From NCBI GenBank assembly GCA_964612185.1, contig CAZTCR010000013.1:3154-67153 (forward strand): a DNA stretch of 64,000 nt. Reading direction: 5' to 3'. Each line of letters starts with the position of its first letter. The first letter of the stretch is position 1. The notes under the pieces are model-generated. The model was not told where the DNA came from and ran no database searches. It worked only from the letters and a program-made list of their open reading frames with translations. A program made the position numbers and the translations under genes. Positions 33,846 through 42,583 of this stretch are shown in pieces. The DNA comes from UBA1447 sp964612185 (GTDB lineage Bacteria > Bacillota > Clostridia > Oscillospirales > Acutalibacteraceae).

Positions 33846-35012
33846 ATGGATGCCGCTCTATATGCAAAGATGCTAAGCGACAACAGTTTTACTGACTTGA
33901 AGAAGATGCAGCATAAATATACCGTTGCTGCCGTTGCGGAGATGATCGGGCTGCTCAGGCAGACCGCTTACAAAGCGATTCCTCTAAAAGATTTTAACGG
34001 CAATGAATTGGTATATCTGGAGCACCTCGCACCAATAAACCTGTCGGCTTCCAAAACGCTGCTCACGGTAAAACCTTCCGGCACGGATTACGGGCTCAAT
34101 GCAATGGAGGAGGAAATTCACTCCACACTGACCATTGAGAATATCCGCTCAAGCAGAGAGAGCATTCACCGTATCTTATGCGGTTCTGCGCCGAAGGACG
34201 AAGCCGAGAACCGGATATTCGGCATGAAAAAAGGGCTGGATTTTATCAGCGACCCTTCGAAGGATATAACAGAAGAAAACATTTTCACACTATATATGCT
34301 CACTGTCGGCGACTATTTGGGCGGTGAGGAGAAGTTGATGCCGGGGCAGTATTACCGTCACGATAGCGTTTTTATCGTTGGTGACAAGGTGGAGCATCAA
34401 GGTTTGAATAGCAAAATGCTGCCGGATTATATAGCTGAACTTGTCAGTTTTATTCAAAACGAGCATAGCATGAATGATTTATTAAAGGCTGCTGTAATCC
34501 ATTTTTATATTGCCTACCTGCACCCCTATTTTGACGGCAACGGCAGAATGGCGCGCTTACTTCATCTTTGGTATCTTGTGCGGCAAGGTTTTTCCGCAAC
34601 GCTTTTCATTGCTTTTTCTTCTTATATAAACAAGAGCAAAACAAAATATTACAAGGCCTTTACGCAGGTTGAAGAAAACAGCTCCATCAGCGGCTTGCTT
34701 GATGTCACGCCATTCCTTACCTATTTTATCGGTAATGTATATAACCTGCTGAAAGACACAACTCCGCAGACAGAAACCATGGAAAAATATAAGGAAGCAC
34801 TCACACAGGGCAGCGTTACCGAAAAAGAAAACAATTTGTTCCTTTTTATTTGTTCCGCCTATGGGGAAACCAAGTTTTCAACCAAACAACTTGAAAAGGA
34901 CTTTGGGAACGCCGCTTATGCAACCATACGCAGTTTCGTGTTAAAATTTGAGTCACTCGGCATATTGAAAAGCGAAAAACTCGGCAACCGTATAAAATAT
35001 TTTTTAGTCTGA
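33846..35012 (+). CDS. Fic-family protein (AMP-transferase fold) with C-terminal winged helix
   Basis: The 388-residue protein has the Fic catalytic motif HPYFDGNGRMAR starting at about His226, which uses ATP to AMPylate targets. An inhibitory helix motif of the T-x-x-x-E-N type (TLTIEN, about residues 94-99) lies N-terminal, marking a class II Fic enzyme held inactive by its own glutamate. The last 60 residues (FSTKQLEKDFGNAAYATIRSFVLKF) look like a winged helix. An ATG at 33846 with GAGG upstream is preferred over one at 33774, which lies inside the operator. Such proteins can be self-regulating and may control a local target; the nearest is not evident. Confidence 0.9.
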   Translation: MDAALYAKMLSDNSFTDLKKMQHKYTVAAVAEMIGLLRQTAYKAIPLKDFNGNELVYLEHLAPINLSASKTLLTVKPSGTDYGLNAMEEEIHSTLTIENIRSSRESIHRILCGSAPKDEAENRIFGMKKGLDFISDPSKDITEENIFTLYMLTVGDYLGGEEKLMPGQYYRHDSVFIVGDKVEHQGLNSKMLPDYIAELVSFIQNEHSMNDLLKAAVIHFYIAYLHPYFDGNGRMARLLHLWYLVRQGFSATLFIAFSSYINKSKTKYYKAFTQVEENSSISGLLDVTPFLTYFIGNVYNLLKDTTPQTETMEKYKEALTQGSVTEKENNLFLFICSAYGETKFSTKQLEKDFGNAAYATIRSFVLKFESLGILKSEKLGNRIKYFLV

Positions 35013-35109
35013 CACCTATGGAAACCATAGCATACTATTGATATTTCCTCCGACCGATGATAATCTTTAATCAAAAAGGAATATAACAAATGAAAAGGAG
35101 CATAAGTAA

Positions 35110-35550
35110 ATGAAAACCAACATCAAAAAACTAATCCCCTTCGTTTTAGCAACATTGACCGTCCTCCTCTTTGGCGCCTGCGCGCAAAACAGCGATACAA
35201 ATGGCAAAACGACAACAGCCGATGCCGGGCAAACAGCCGCCGCAGAGTACAAAAAAATAACCGCCGCCCAAGCGAAAGCCTTGATAGACGGCGGAAGTGT
35301 CATTATTCTGGATGTCCGGACACAGGAAGAATTTAATCAGGGGCATATTGAGGGCGCGGTGCTGCTGCCCAACACCGAAATCGCCTTGAAAGCCGCAACC
35401 ATCCTCACAGATAAGAACGCAAAAATCCTTGTCTATTGCAGAAGCGGCAACCGAAGCGCTTCCGCCTCAAAAGATTTAATCGCAATGGGTTACACGGATG
35501 TGCTGGACTTTGGCGGTATTATCGATTGGCCGTATGAAACGGTCAAATAG
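35110..35550 (+). CDS. Rhodanese-domain lipoprotein
   Basis: The 146-residue protein has a lipoprotein signal peptide with lipobox LLFGAC (Cys24 region), then a rhodanese domain: ILDVRTQEEFNQGHIEGAV, and active-site loop VYCRSGNRS with the catalytic cysteine. It would sit on the outside of the membrane and handle sulfane sulfur or a disulfide-type substrate. AAGGAG precedes the start. It is 16 bases before the pectin-lyase-fold gene and probably co-transcribed with it and the second rhodanese. Confidence 0.9.
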   Translation: MKTNIKKLIPFVLATLTVLLFGACAQNSDTNGKTTTADAGQTAAAEYKKITAAQAKALIDGGSVIILDVRTQEEFNQGHIEGAVLLPNTEIALKAATILTDKNAKILVYCRSGNRSASASKDLIAMGYTDVLDFGGIIDWPYETVK

Positions 35551-35566
35551 AAAAGGGAACGGAAGA

Positions 35567-36901
35567 ATGAGTAAAATCACCTTTTACGCCAGCGAATACG
35601 CGACGCTCGACAGCGATGTGAAAGCCGGCGGGGGCACAGATGATACCAAGGCAATTCAGCAGCTGCTGGACAAAGCGCTGGAGCATCCCCTGCATTTGGT
35701 GATGGACGGCGCGGCGCTGGTCGGTGGGCTTGTTTTCCATTCCAACACCACCATAGAATGCCTGAATCAAAGCTGCGGCTTCTATCTGAAGGATCATGTC
35801 AGCGTACCCCTTTTGCAAAACAGCAACAGGGACTTTTATGAAATCAAGACGGAAAATGTCTGCCTTTATGGCGGCACATACAACTTCAACTGCCTGCATC
35901 AGGAACACCACCGCCAGCCGGAAGGACACGCATTTGACGATAACAGCATTGATGACTTTGTGAACTGCTGGACTTTTGGCTTTCGGATTTACGGCATCAA
36001 AAATCTGGTCATCCGCGATGTGACGACGATTGACCAGCGGACCTTTACCATGATGATCGCCAACTTTGAGAATGTCACGATGGATAACATCGACATCCAG
36101 CTGCCGAATATACTGTTCGGGCAAAATCAGGACGGGCTTCATTTTTGGGGTCCGGGGCGGTTCCTCAACCTGACGAATATTAAAGGCACCTCCGGCGACG
36201 ACATTATTGCCCTTGCCCCCGACGAGGGCGACAGTAAATCCTCCATCACCGATGTGTTGATTGACGGCCTGATGCTCAAAGAAGCGGACCAGGCCATCCG
36301 CCTGCTCAGCCGCGGCAAAGGCCGGCTGGACAGAGTGGTAATACGAAATGTTTCCGGCGAATTCAAGAGCTTCGGTTTTTTTATCAATCCGTGGTTCCGC
36401 GGGGACGGAATTGAAGGTAACATCGGGCATATCACTTTTGAAAACATCGACTTAACGCAGAAAAATCACAAATACACCTATTCATCACCGCTGCTGTTCC
36501 GCCTCGGCGGCACCATCGAACGGCTTACCTTCAAAAACATCCGGTTTTCCAATCCCGATGACAAAGCGGTCTTTATGCAAATCGGCGGCTCCTATTCCGA
36601 CGAGCACAAATCCGATGATGGCTGCCCGTCCCGCATTGGAACGGTCTTGATTGACGGGCTTGAAATCGTAAAAAACGAAGACGGCAATCCAACCAGGGGT
36701 ATCGAAGTAAAATGTCCGGTGGAAACCCTGATCATCCGCGATGCTTTCTTAAACAATTTCGACGAGCAATCTTTTATAACGATGTTTGAAAAAGGTGAGA
36801 TAGCGCATTTGTCAATAGACGGAGTTTGCATCAATGACAAGAACAAACTGATTGACGATGCGGCAGAAAAAGTCAAATCCCTTCACACAAGGGTTATCTG
36901 A
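35567..36901 (+). CDS. Pectin-lyase-fold glycosidase-like protein
   Basis: The 444-residue protein begins ITFYASEYATLDSDVKAGGG and GTDDTKAIQQLLDKAL, the pectate-lyase-3 start seen in GH28-like proteins, and continues in beta-helix repeats. The central QNQDGLHFWGPGRF and SGDDIIALAPDEG segments carry the N-x-D and D-D residues expected in a polygalacturonase-like active site; GH28 His-Gly is not clear. There is no signal peptide. The start is ATG at 35567; AAGGGAACGGAAG lies just before it. It resembles the interrupted gene at 17606-18748 (NQDGIHLAG, NDDIIALNADD). Substrate is not determined. Confidence 0.8.
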   Translation: MSKITFYASEYATLDSDVKAGGGTDDTKAIQQLLDKALEHPLHLVMDGAALVGGLVFHSNTTIECLNQSCGFYLKDHVSVPLLQNSNRDFYEIKTENVCLYGGTYNFNCLHQEHHRQPEGHAFDDNSIDDFVNCWTFGFRIYGIKNLVIRDVTTIDQRTFTMMIANFENVTMDNIDIQLPNILFGQNQDGLHFWGPGRFLNLTNIKGTSGDDIIALAPDEGDSKSSITDVLIDGLMLKEADQAIRLLSRGKGRLDRVVIRNVSGEFKSFGFFINPWFRGDGIEGNIGHITFENIDLTQKNHKYTYSSPLLFRLGGTIERLTFKNIRFSNPDDKAVFMQIGGSYSDEHKSDDGCPSRIGTVLIDGLEIVKNEDGNPTRGIEVKCPVETLIIRDAFLNNFDEQSFITMFEKGEIAHLSIDGVCINDKNKLIDDAAEKVKSLHTRVI

Positions 36902-36930
36902 CAGAATAGTTTTTGAAAGAGGGAAGCACC

Positions 36931-37248
36931 ATGTTCGGGAAAAAATACAAAAAAATCAGCCCGGAGGAAGCGATATCAATCATGGATGCCGGTGCGGTCA
37001 TCCTGTTGGATGTCCGTACCAAAGAGGAATATGCTGTGGGGCATATCAAAAACTCCGTGCTTTTAACCAACACGGAAATTGCCGATAAGGCAGCCACTGT
37101 TTTGCCGGACAAGGATGCGAAAATAATTGTCTACTGTGCCAGCGGAATGCGCAGCGCAGGGGCGGCAAAGCTTTTGGTAAAAATGGGTTATAAAAATGTG
37201 TTCGATATGGGCGGACTGGTAACCTGGCCGTATGGCACTGTCATGTAG
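36931..37248 (+). CDS. Rhodanese-domain protein, cytoplasmic
   Basis: This 105-residue single-domain rhodanese has ILLDVRTKEEYAVGHIKNSVL and the active-site loop VYCASGMRSAG with the catalytic Cys. It is closely similar to the domain of the lipoprotein at 35110, without its signal peptide, and so looks like a duplicate acting inside the cell. ATG at 36931 has GAGGGAAG upstream. It is 29 bases after the pectin-lyase-fold gene and is followed by a hairpin. Confidence 0.9.
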   Translation: MFGKKYKKISPEEAISIMDAGAVILLDVRTKEEYAVGHIKNSVLLTNTEIADKAATVLPDKDAKIIVYCASGMRSAGAAKLLVKMGYKNVFDMGGLVTWPYGTVM

Positions 37249-37283
37249 GATATCGTTTTGTACTGCCTAATATACGCCGCACG

Positions 37284-37316
37284 AAAGCCCCTGCGTTTAT
37301 AAACCGCAGGGGCTTT
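37284..37316 (+). terminator. Terminator-like hairpin after the second rhodanese gene
   Basis: AAAGCCCCTGCG (37284-37295) pairs with CGCAGGGGCTTT (37305-37316) around TTTATAAAC. Twelve perfect pairs; the T-run after it is only three bases. It may serve both strands, since a minus-strand gene converges from 37373. Confidence 0.7.
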
Positions 37317-37372
37317 GCTATGAGTTGTTAAGCATGCCTTGCAGCACTGAAGTGCTTGTTTGCCGTGTATCT

Positions 37373-37738
37373 CTACTTTATGTATTCTATCAACTGTACC
37401 TTGAGCCCGTTAGGGTCCAATATGAAGAAAAACTTTATGTGTTCGTTTGGCTGAAAAGGTCCGCTGTAAATTCCGATGCCCTTGTCTTTTAAGGTTCCCA
37501 TCATCTTATCTGCCGATTCGACTTCAAAGCCTACAGATATATCTTTCCCGATCGTTACCTCGCTGATTTTTTCGTTGCAGATGAGTTCAAGCTTTGTCTC
37601 GCCGTCGCCTAAAAACGCGAGTTCCATGTCCGGGCCGGCCTTATATCTTCTGTCCACCTGCAACCCCAGAACCCCCGTGTAAAATGCCAAAGATTCCTCC
37701 ATGTTTTTGACCGTTAGTGTTGTCCAGCAGAACTTCAT
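37373..37738 (-). CDS. VOC-family (glyoxalase/bleomycin-resistance fold) protein
   Basis: The 121-residue protein has the VOC fold pattern: CWTTLTVKNMEESLAFYTGVLGLQ at the N terminus, ELAFLGDGETKLELI, and a C-terminal KFFFILDPNGLKVQLIEYI with the metal-binding glutamate. Two beta-alpha-beta-beta-beta units make a metal site used by lyases, dioxygenases and binding proteins. No substrate can be given. An ATG at 37738 is preceded by a GAAGGAGG site. Confidence 0.85.
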   Translation of the reverse strand: MKFCWTTLTVKNMEESLAFYTGVLGLQVDRRYKAGPDMELAFLGDGETKLELICNEKISEVTIGKDISVGFEVESADKMMGTLKDKGIGIYSGPFQPNEHIKFFFILDPNGLKVQLIEYIK

Positions 37739-37852
37739 AACTCATTTCCTCCTTCAAGTTGATGACTTTATTTTTAGATTTGATACTATTCTAACGCTAC
37801 TGACTGTTAAAAGCAATAATTGTAAACGCCAAAAAATAAATCAACAAAAGTA

Positions 37853-37883
37853 TTGACATTAACGCTGCGTCATAGTTTATACT
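37853..37883 (+). promoter_or_regulatory. MerR-type promoter with 19-base spacer
   Basis: TTGACA (37853-37858) and TATACT (37878-37883) are separated by 19 bases rather than 17. The spacer holds ACGCTGCGT, a short interrupted palindrome. Long spacers with a central operator are typical of promoters activated by MerR-family proteins, here most likely the next gene. Confidence 0.8.
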
Positions 37884-37903
37884 GGTTAAAGGAGGTGGAA
37901 GAA

Positions 37904-38668
37904 ATGGCATACACAGTGAACAATTTGGCGCAAATCTCAGGCATCAGCACACGCACCTTGAGGTATTATGACAGCATCGGGCTGCTCCGGCCGGCACGGG
38001 TCAGTTCAAACGGGTACCGCATTTACGGCCAAAACGAAGTGGACAAGCTGCAGCAAATCCTCTTTTACCGTGAAATGGGTGTAGCGCTTGACGAAATCAA
38101 GGCAATCCTCGACGCACCCGGGTTTGACAAGGCAAAGGCGCTGCAAAGCCATTTGACTGCACTCCTGCAAAAAAGAGACCGGCTTGAGGCGTTGATTCTC
38201 ACTGTCGGTAAAACCATTGACACCATGAAAGGCGGAGTTACAATGAGCGATAAAGAAAAATTTGAAGGTTTCAAGCAAAATTTGATTGACGAAAACGAGC
38301 AAAGCTACGGCAAAGAAGTCAGGGAAAAGTTCGGTGACGAAGCAATTGACGCGTCCAACGCCAAGCTCAAAGGCATGACGCAGGCACAGTACGACACTGC
38401 GCAGGCGCTCTCCGCGCAAATCAATGAAAATTTGATTACAGCGATGCAAAACGGCGACCCGGCGTGCAACGCCGCGCACAAAGCCTGTGAACTGCACAAA
38501 GAATGGCTCTGCCTGTTCTGGCCGGACGGTATGTACAGCAAACAGGCGCACAAATCACTTGGTAAAATGTATGTAGCGGATGAACGCTTCAAAGCCTATT
38601 ATGATAAAATCGCCCCCGGCGCGGCAAAGTTTCTGTGGGACGCGCTGAATATCTACTGTGCGGAGTAA
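37904..38668 (+). CDS. MerR-family regulator with TipAS ligand-binding domain
   Basis: The 254-residue protein begins with the MerR winged helix (YTVNNLAQISGISTRTLRYYD, then GYRIYGQNEVDKLQQILFYREMG), a coiled-coil linker, then a TipAS domain (about 115-254: DEAIDASNAKLKGM, LCLFWPDGMYSKQAHKSLGKMYVADERF, FLWDALNIYC). TipAS proteins bind thiopeptides or other hydrophobic ligands, then activate the promoter; the wide-spacer promoter just upstream fits autoactivation. A GGAGGTGGAAGAA site precedes ATG at 37904. No drug pump is adjacent, so other targets may exist. Confidence 0.9.
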   Translation: MAYTVNNLAQISGISTRTLRYYDSIGLLRPARVSSNGYRIYGQNEVDKLQQILFYREMGVALDEIKAILDAPGFDKAKALQSHLTALLQKRDRLEALILTVGKTIDTMKGGVTMSDKEKFEGFKQNLIDENEQSYGKEVREKFGDEAIDASNAKLKGMTQAQYDTAQALSAQINENLITAMQNGDPACNAAHKACELHKEWLCLFWPDGMYSKQAHKSLGKMYVADERFKAYYDKIAPGAAKFLWDALNIYCAE

Positions 38669-38685
38669 CGGCAGCATCATAGAGC

Positions 38686-38726
38686 AAAGCTGCGGCAAAC
38701 GATATATCGCGAGCCACAGCTTTTTT
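38686..38726 (+). terminator. Intrinsic terminator after the MerR gene
   Basis: AAAGCTGCGGC and GCCACAGCTTT pair around a loop of about 19 bases with one mismatch, followed by six T residues. Confidence 0.75.
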
Positions 38727-38738
38727 GTTTTAATACTT

Positions 38739-39056
38739 TTATTTTTGCTTAAATTTTACCGCCGTACCGTAAGCCATGACCTCAGCTGCGCCCTGCATAA
38801 TGGAAGAAGATGCATAACGGATGTTGATAACAGCGTCCGCGCCCAGACCTTCCGCCTCTTCCGCCATTCTTTTTGTGGCAAGCGCTCGGGCATCGTTCAT
38901 CATCTCGTTGTATGCTTTCAGCTCCCCGCCAACCAGGGTTTTAAAGCTTTGTGTAATGTCGCGCCCAATGTTTTTTGACTGAACGGTGCTGCCTTTCACA
39001 ATGCCCAACATCTCCATTTCCTTGCCCGTGATATAATCAGTATTTACTAAGATCAT
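38739..39056 (-). CDS. YbjQ/UPF0145-family protein
   Basis: The 105-residue protein carries the YbjQ pattern: GSTVQSKNIGRDITQSFKTLVGGELKAY and ATKRMAEEAEGLGADAVINIRYASS. Members form beta-rich pentamers; some are called heavy-metal-binding, but function is unsettled. The ATG at 39056 has AAAGG upstream; a GTG three codons earlier is possible. Its start overlaps the end of the small membrane protein gene by 20 bases, so the pair is co-expressed. Confidence 0.9.
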   Translation of the reverse strand: MILVNTDYITGKEMEMLGIVKGSTVQSKNIGRDITQSFKTLVGGELKAYNEMMNDARALATKRMAEEAEGLGADAVINIRYASSSIMQGAAEVMAYGTAVKFKQK

Positions 39057-39258
39057 CTTCTTCACCTTTCTTTATTTCCTTTATTCTTTCAGCCAAAACA
39101 AAAACACTCACGCCGGCAAGCCCTATAAAAATTACAGCCGAAAGTGCTTTTGCCCAACCGGGAATCGGCGCAAAAAAATACATCGCGAGGTACCCGGCCA
39201 ACGCGCCGATTAGTATGATAGTAATCACAATTGGGGCTATCAGCTTTTTTCGTTTCAC
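39037..39258 (-). CDS. Small two-helix membrane protein
   Basis: From a GTG start at 39258 (AGAAGG seven bases upstream) this gives a 73-residue protein with a basic start KRKKL, a helix IAPIVITIILIGALAGYLAM, a short PIPGWAKAL turn, a second helix VIFIGLAGVSVFVLAE and an acidic tail. No family is recognised. It overlaps the YbjQ gene, a common pairing in Clostridia, suggesting a partner role. Confidence 0.7.
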   Translation of the reverse strand: MKRKKLIAPIVITIILIGALAGYLAMYFFAPIPGWAKALSAVIFIGLAGVSVFVLAERIKEIKKGEEDDLSKY

Positions 39259-39524
39259 CGGCACACCTTCTTTCTGAATAACTGTTACGATAATAGCATA
39301 ATTTCGCTCAATATTCAACATATCTAACCACTCGCAAACAACCTTGTCTAATCCCTATATCAGGATATGAGAAGCAAGCCATCACATGTTTCGCATAAAA
39401 TATATCTTGACTAATTAAAATTTCTGCTCTATAATAAAATTGTATTCATTTTTTATATATACAATTATTTTAAAGAAATTTAACACCTGTCACACATCCT
39501 CATTTGCAGGAAGGAGGTGCCGCA

Positions 39525-40115
39525 TTGGGCAGAGCGCCGGATATCAGAACCGAAAGGACCCGTCAGGCCCTAATAGGTGCCATGTATGCTCTTTTGGAAG
39601 AATATACCTGGGAAGAAATCACCGTGCTCAAAATGTGTGAAAAAGCCGGGATAAAAAGAGCCACTTTCTATTTGCATTTTAAGGACATCGATCAATTCCT
39701 TGATTTTTGCCACACCAAGGTGTTTCATGACCTGTTTCCGCCTATCAGCCAAGACGCGCCCCCGACAACGAGAGAAGACTATGTGGAGGGCTTGTTCAAC
39801 AGTATTTTTACCTTCCTCCTCGAACACAAAACCATGCTCAAGACCAATATTAAAAAAACAAAAACGAGCACCCTTCTCGATTTAATGCACACCGCTATCG
39901 CCGGGGAACTCAACAGCCGCGGCAAGGACATCGTTACAAGAGGTTACACGCTGCACATGCCCGCACCAATCATCTGCGAATACTATGCGGGCGCCTATAT
40001 GGCGCTCATCAAATACTGGCTGTTCAGCGAAACCGAGGTCACGAAGGACGAGCTCATCGGGTATGTCAAGCTGCTCATCAATCAAAAGGAAATGTCTTAT
40101 ACGCCGCCGGCTTGA
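39525..40115 (+). CDS. TetR/AcrR-family transcriptional regulator
   Basis: The 196-residue protein has a TetR N-terminal helix-turn-helix: IRTERTRQALIGAMYALLEE, then ITVLKMCEKAGIKRATFYLHFKDIDQFLDF. The ligand domain is of the type ending in FSETEVTKDELIGYVKLLI, as in many YsiA-like regulators. A TTG start at 39525 is chosen since AAGGAGGT is five or six bases upstream; ATG at 39504 comes before that site. Its target may be the convergent YwaF-like gene, but the two only share a terminator region. Confidence 0.85.
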   Translation: MGRAPDIRTERTRQALIGAMYALLEEYTWEEITVLKMCEKAGIKRATFYLHFKDIDQFLDFCHTKVFHDLFPPISQDAPPTTREDYVEGLFNSIFTFLLEHKTMLKTNIKKTKTSTLLDLMHTAIAGELNSRGKDIVTRGYTLHMPAPIICEYYAGAYMALIKYWLFSETEVTKDELIGYVKLLINQKEMSYTPPA

Positions 40116-40130
40116 ATGGTAAAAGATTTT

Positions 40131-40168
40131 GCGGGACCGTCTCAACCGGAGGCGGTCCCGCTTTTTAT
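40131..40168 (+). terminator. Intrinsic terminator after the TetR gene
   Basis: GCGGGACCGTCTC pairs with GAGGCGGTCCCGC, 13 pairs with one wobble, around AACCG, followed by five T residues. Lies between convergent genes. Confidence 0.9.
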
Positions 40169-40181
40169 TAGAAGCTGTGCT

Positions 40182-40922
40182 TTATCTGCGCCTTTTACGC
40201 CGTTTAAAAACTCTTTTTGTGCCGCCGATGTCCAGCAGCATATACATCGCTGTCATGACGATTAACGCCAGCGTACCCAGAATAAACACCTGCGGAATAC
40301 CGTCGATAACAAACGGTAAGCCGGAACGCAAAAAGATATAATCATACGCGCCGGTTTTCCCCAGCAGCTTTGGCATATACTCGCTGTTGAACAGATGGAT
40401 AAACAACCCAATGATAGAAAGCCAGACAAATTTGAGTTTCGGCTTAAAATGACCGGTGGCATATTCAAAAACGGGTATAAAGATAATCGCCGTATGCTGC
40501 AGAATGCTTTTGAGGATGCCAAAACTGAGGTATTCATTGGTAAATATGCCCTGCGGATAAACAAAGGTAATCACGCCACCCACAAAGGCAAACACATAAA
40601 ACAGTTCTTTGAGAATCTTGTTTTTTGACAGCGCGATAAGCGGTACCAGAATCCCCGCCAGATTGCACGGATAAAACGGGTAAAGGTCCACCAATTTTTC
40701 ACCGTTCATCCAAAAGATAATCCGCCAGAAAATCTCAAAAGCAATTGAAATCACCGCCGCGGTGACGATGACTTTGCGCTGGGACGCTTTGGACATTTTC
40801 GCGCCGGCCAGACACATGACAAAAGTTATCAAAATCAGGATGATAACCGCGGACAAATGAATGGTGCCGTAAGAAAAATCGCCCGGCACGCCGCCCGTCC
40901 CTTTCCAAAAATCAATCGGCAT
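40182..40922 (-). CDS. YwaF-like (TIGR02206-type) integral membrane protein
   Basis: The 246-residue protein has six or seven hydrophobic segments (IHLSAVIILILITFVMCLAG, VIVTAAVISIAFEIFWRIIF, NLAGILVPLIALSKN, ELFYVFAFVGGVITFVYPQG, SILQHTAIIFIPVFEY, FILGTLALIVMTAMYMLLD). The DLYPFYPCNLAGIL and HTAIIF blocks are the family's usual conserved ones. Function is unknown. ATG at 40922 has GAGAGGGGG upstream. A basic tail KRVFKRRKRRR ends it. Confidence 0.8.
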   Translation of the reverse strand: MPIDFWKGTGGVPGDFSYGTIHLSAVIILILITFVMCLAGAKMSKASQRKVIVTAAVISIAFEIFWRIIFWMNGEKLVDLYPFYPCNLAGILVPLIALSKNKILKELFYVFAFVGGVITFVYPQGIFTNEYLSFGILKSILQHTAIIFIPVFEYATGHFKPKLKFVWLSIIGLFIHLFNSEYMPKLLGKTGAYDYIFLRSGLPFVIDGIPQVFILGTLALIVMTAMYMLLDIGGTKRVFKRRKRRR

Positions 40923-41017
40923 TAAGATGCCCCCTCTCTTATCTATCATCATAACAATTCCGGATGGAGGTGTCAATCGGAATTGGCAGGATTCCGTTGC
41001 TGTCCGCCGTTTTATTC

Positions 41018-41046
41018 TTGATTGTTAACATAATTTATTGTATAAT
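41018..41046 (+). promoter_or_regulatory. Promoter of the flavoprotein gene
   Basis: TTGATT (41018-41023), 17 bases, and TATAAT (41041-41046), 68 bases before the chosen start. Confidence 0.65.
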
Positions 41047-41113
41047 AACAATATTGACAAACTGTATTTTAGCGAGACGGCAAAATCTTCTGAATACAGA
41101 TCGGAGTTTTTTT

Positions 41114-42508
41114 ATGAAAGAAGAAGTCAAATGGAATGAACAAGTCGATGTGCTGGTTGTCGGCACCGGCTTTGCCGGTTTATCCGCGGCTATTGAAGCC
41201 CGCGAAGCAGGTAAAAGCGTAATCGTCATCGAAAAAATGAAAACCGCGGGCGGCAACTCCGTTATCAGCGACGGGGGGATTGCTGCGCCCGGTACCGAAC
41301 TGCAAAAAAAGCGGGGCATTGAAGACAGCGAGCAGATGATGTATGACGATATGTTAAAAGCAGGTCTCGGCCTGAATCAGCCAAAACTGCTGCATACGGT
41401 TGTCTCCAATGCGAAAGCCGCCTTTGAATGGACTGTTGAAACCCTACATGTGCCTTATTTGGACCGGGTTGATATCTTTGGCGGTCATCGTGTCGCCAGA
41501 TGTTATACGCCGGAAGGGATAAGCGGCGCAACGACACTGAAAAAGATGCTGCAAAAAGTCGAAGCGCTGGGGATTCCGGTTCTTTACAGCACTTCTTTTC
41601 GATCCATCCTAACGGATGAACACGGTCATGTGACAGGCGTTGCTGTTTTGAAGGAATATGATTACAAAACCGACAAAGGGCTCCCCGCCAATATTCGTAC
41701 CCAAAATGGCATCATACTCGCATCGGGGGGGTATGGAGCAGATGTGACTTTCCGGTCCATTCAAGACCCGAGACTGGATAAGAACATTCTGACAACCAAC
41801 AAACCCTTTGCGACTGCGGAGGCTTTAAAGTCGGCTCTGCAAATAGGTGCCGCGCCGGTTCAGCTCTCGCACATCCAACTTGGTGCCTGGGCATCACCGG
41901 ACGAACCCGGTTTTGGGCACGGCCCGCTGTTTGCCGATTATATTTTATTTCAATATGGTGTGATTATTGATCCCCTTACGGGCGAAAGGTTTGTAAACGA
42001 ATTGGGTGATCGCAAACAATTGTCTGACGCCATTCTAAACATTGGACACCCTTGTGTTGGAATCGCTGATGATAAAGCGGTCAAATATGCAGGTTGGGAT
42101 ATCTCAAAAGCCATTCAAAACGGGGTGGTCAAACTTTACAACACCATGGAGGACTTGGCAGCTTTCTACGGCATCAATGCCGATGCGCTTCAAACATCCA
42201 TTCACCGTTATAACGGGTTTGTACAAAAAGGATTCGATGAGGATTTCCGGAAACCTATTGTGGCCGAAGCCGCTCCGATTGAAAACGCGCCGTTCTACGC
42301 GATGCGTTTGTGGCCGAAAGTTCACTTCACTATGGGTGGTCTGTTCATCAATGAAAAAGCGCAGGTTTTGGATTTTAACGGCAAACCTATTGCCGGGTTG
42401 TATGCCGCGGGCGAGGTTGTCGGCGGTGTCCACGGAGCCAGCCGTTTAGGCAGCTGCGCCATTACGGAGTGTATTGTTTTCGGTCGAATTGCCGGGCAAA
42501 ACATATAA
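41114..42508 (+). CDS. FAD-dependent fumarate-reductase/flavocytochrome-c-type oxidoreductase
   Basis: The 464-residue protein starts with an FAD-binding fold (VDVLVVGTGFAGLSAAIEAREAG, glycines 17, 19, 22) and GGNSVISDGGI. The substrate-cap and catalytic region includes GLNQPKLLHTV, CYTPEGISGATTLKKML and the C-terminal MGGLFINEKAQVLD and HGASRLGSCAITECIVFGRIAG. This is the soluble single-subunit reductase type that reduces fumarate-like or enoate acceptors. No haem or FMN-binding domain is attached and no signal peptide is seen. The ATG at 41114 has CGGAG upstream; an in-frame extension to 40964 contains the promoter. Electron donor and acceptor are unknown. Confidence 0.85.
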   Translation: MKEEVKWNEQVDVLVVGTGFAGLSAAIEAREAGKSVIVIEKMKTAGGNSVISDGGIAAPGTELQKKRGIEDSEQMMYDDMLKAGLGLNQPKLLHTVVSNAKAAFEWTVETLHVPYLDRVDIFGGHRVARCYTPEGISGATTLKKMLQKVEALGIPVLYSTSFRSILTDEHGHVTGVAVLKEYDYKTDKGLPANIRTQNGIILASGGYGADVTFRSIQDPRLDKNILTTNKPFATAEALKSALQIGAAPVQLSHIQLGAWASPDEPGFGHGPLFADYILFQYGVIIDPLTGERFVNELGDRKQLSDAILNIGHPCVGIADDKAVKYAGWDISKAIQNGVVKLYNTMEDLAAFYGINADALQTSIHRYNGFVQKGFDEDFRKPIVAEAAPIENAPFYAMRLWPKVHFTMGGLFINEKAQVLDFNGKPIAGLYAAGEVVGGVHGASRLGSCAITECIVFGRIAGQNI

Positions 42509-42524
42509 CACAAATCACCAAAAA

Positions 42525-42563
42525 AGCGGGGGTATGTACAAAAGACTGTACATACCCCCGCTT
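42525..42563. terminator. Bidirectional terminator between the flavoprotein and OpuC genes
   Basis: AGCGGGGGTATGTACA pairs perfectly with TGTACATACCCCCGCT around AAAGAC, with T-rich sequence on the plus side and A-rich sequence (T-run on the minus strand) on the other. It can serve both converging genes. Confidence 0.85.
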
Positions 42564-42583
42564 CTATTCTGTTCGATTTTGTT

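Noticed and set aside
35543..36430. 295-codon open frame on the minus strand
   Set aside because: Antisense to the pectin-lyase-fold gene, without recognisable domains.
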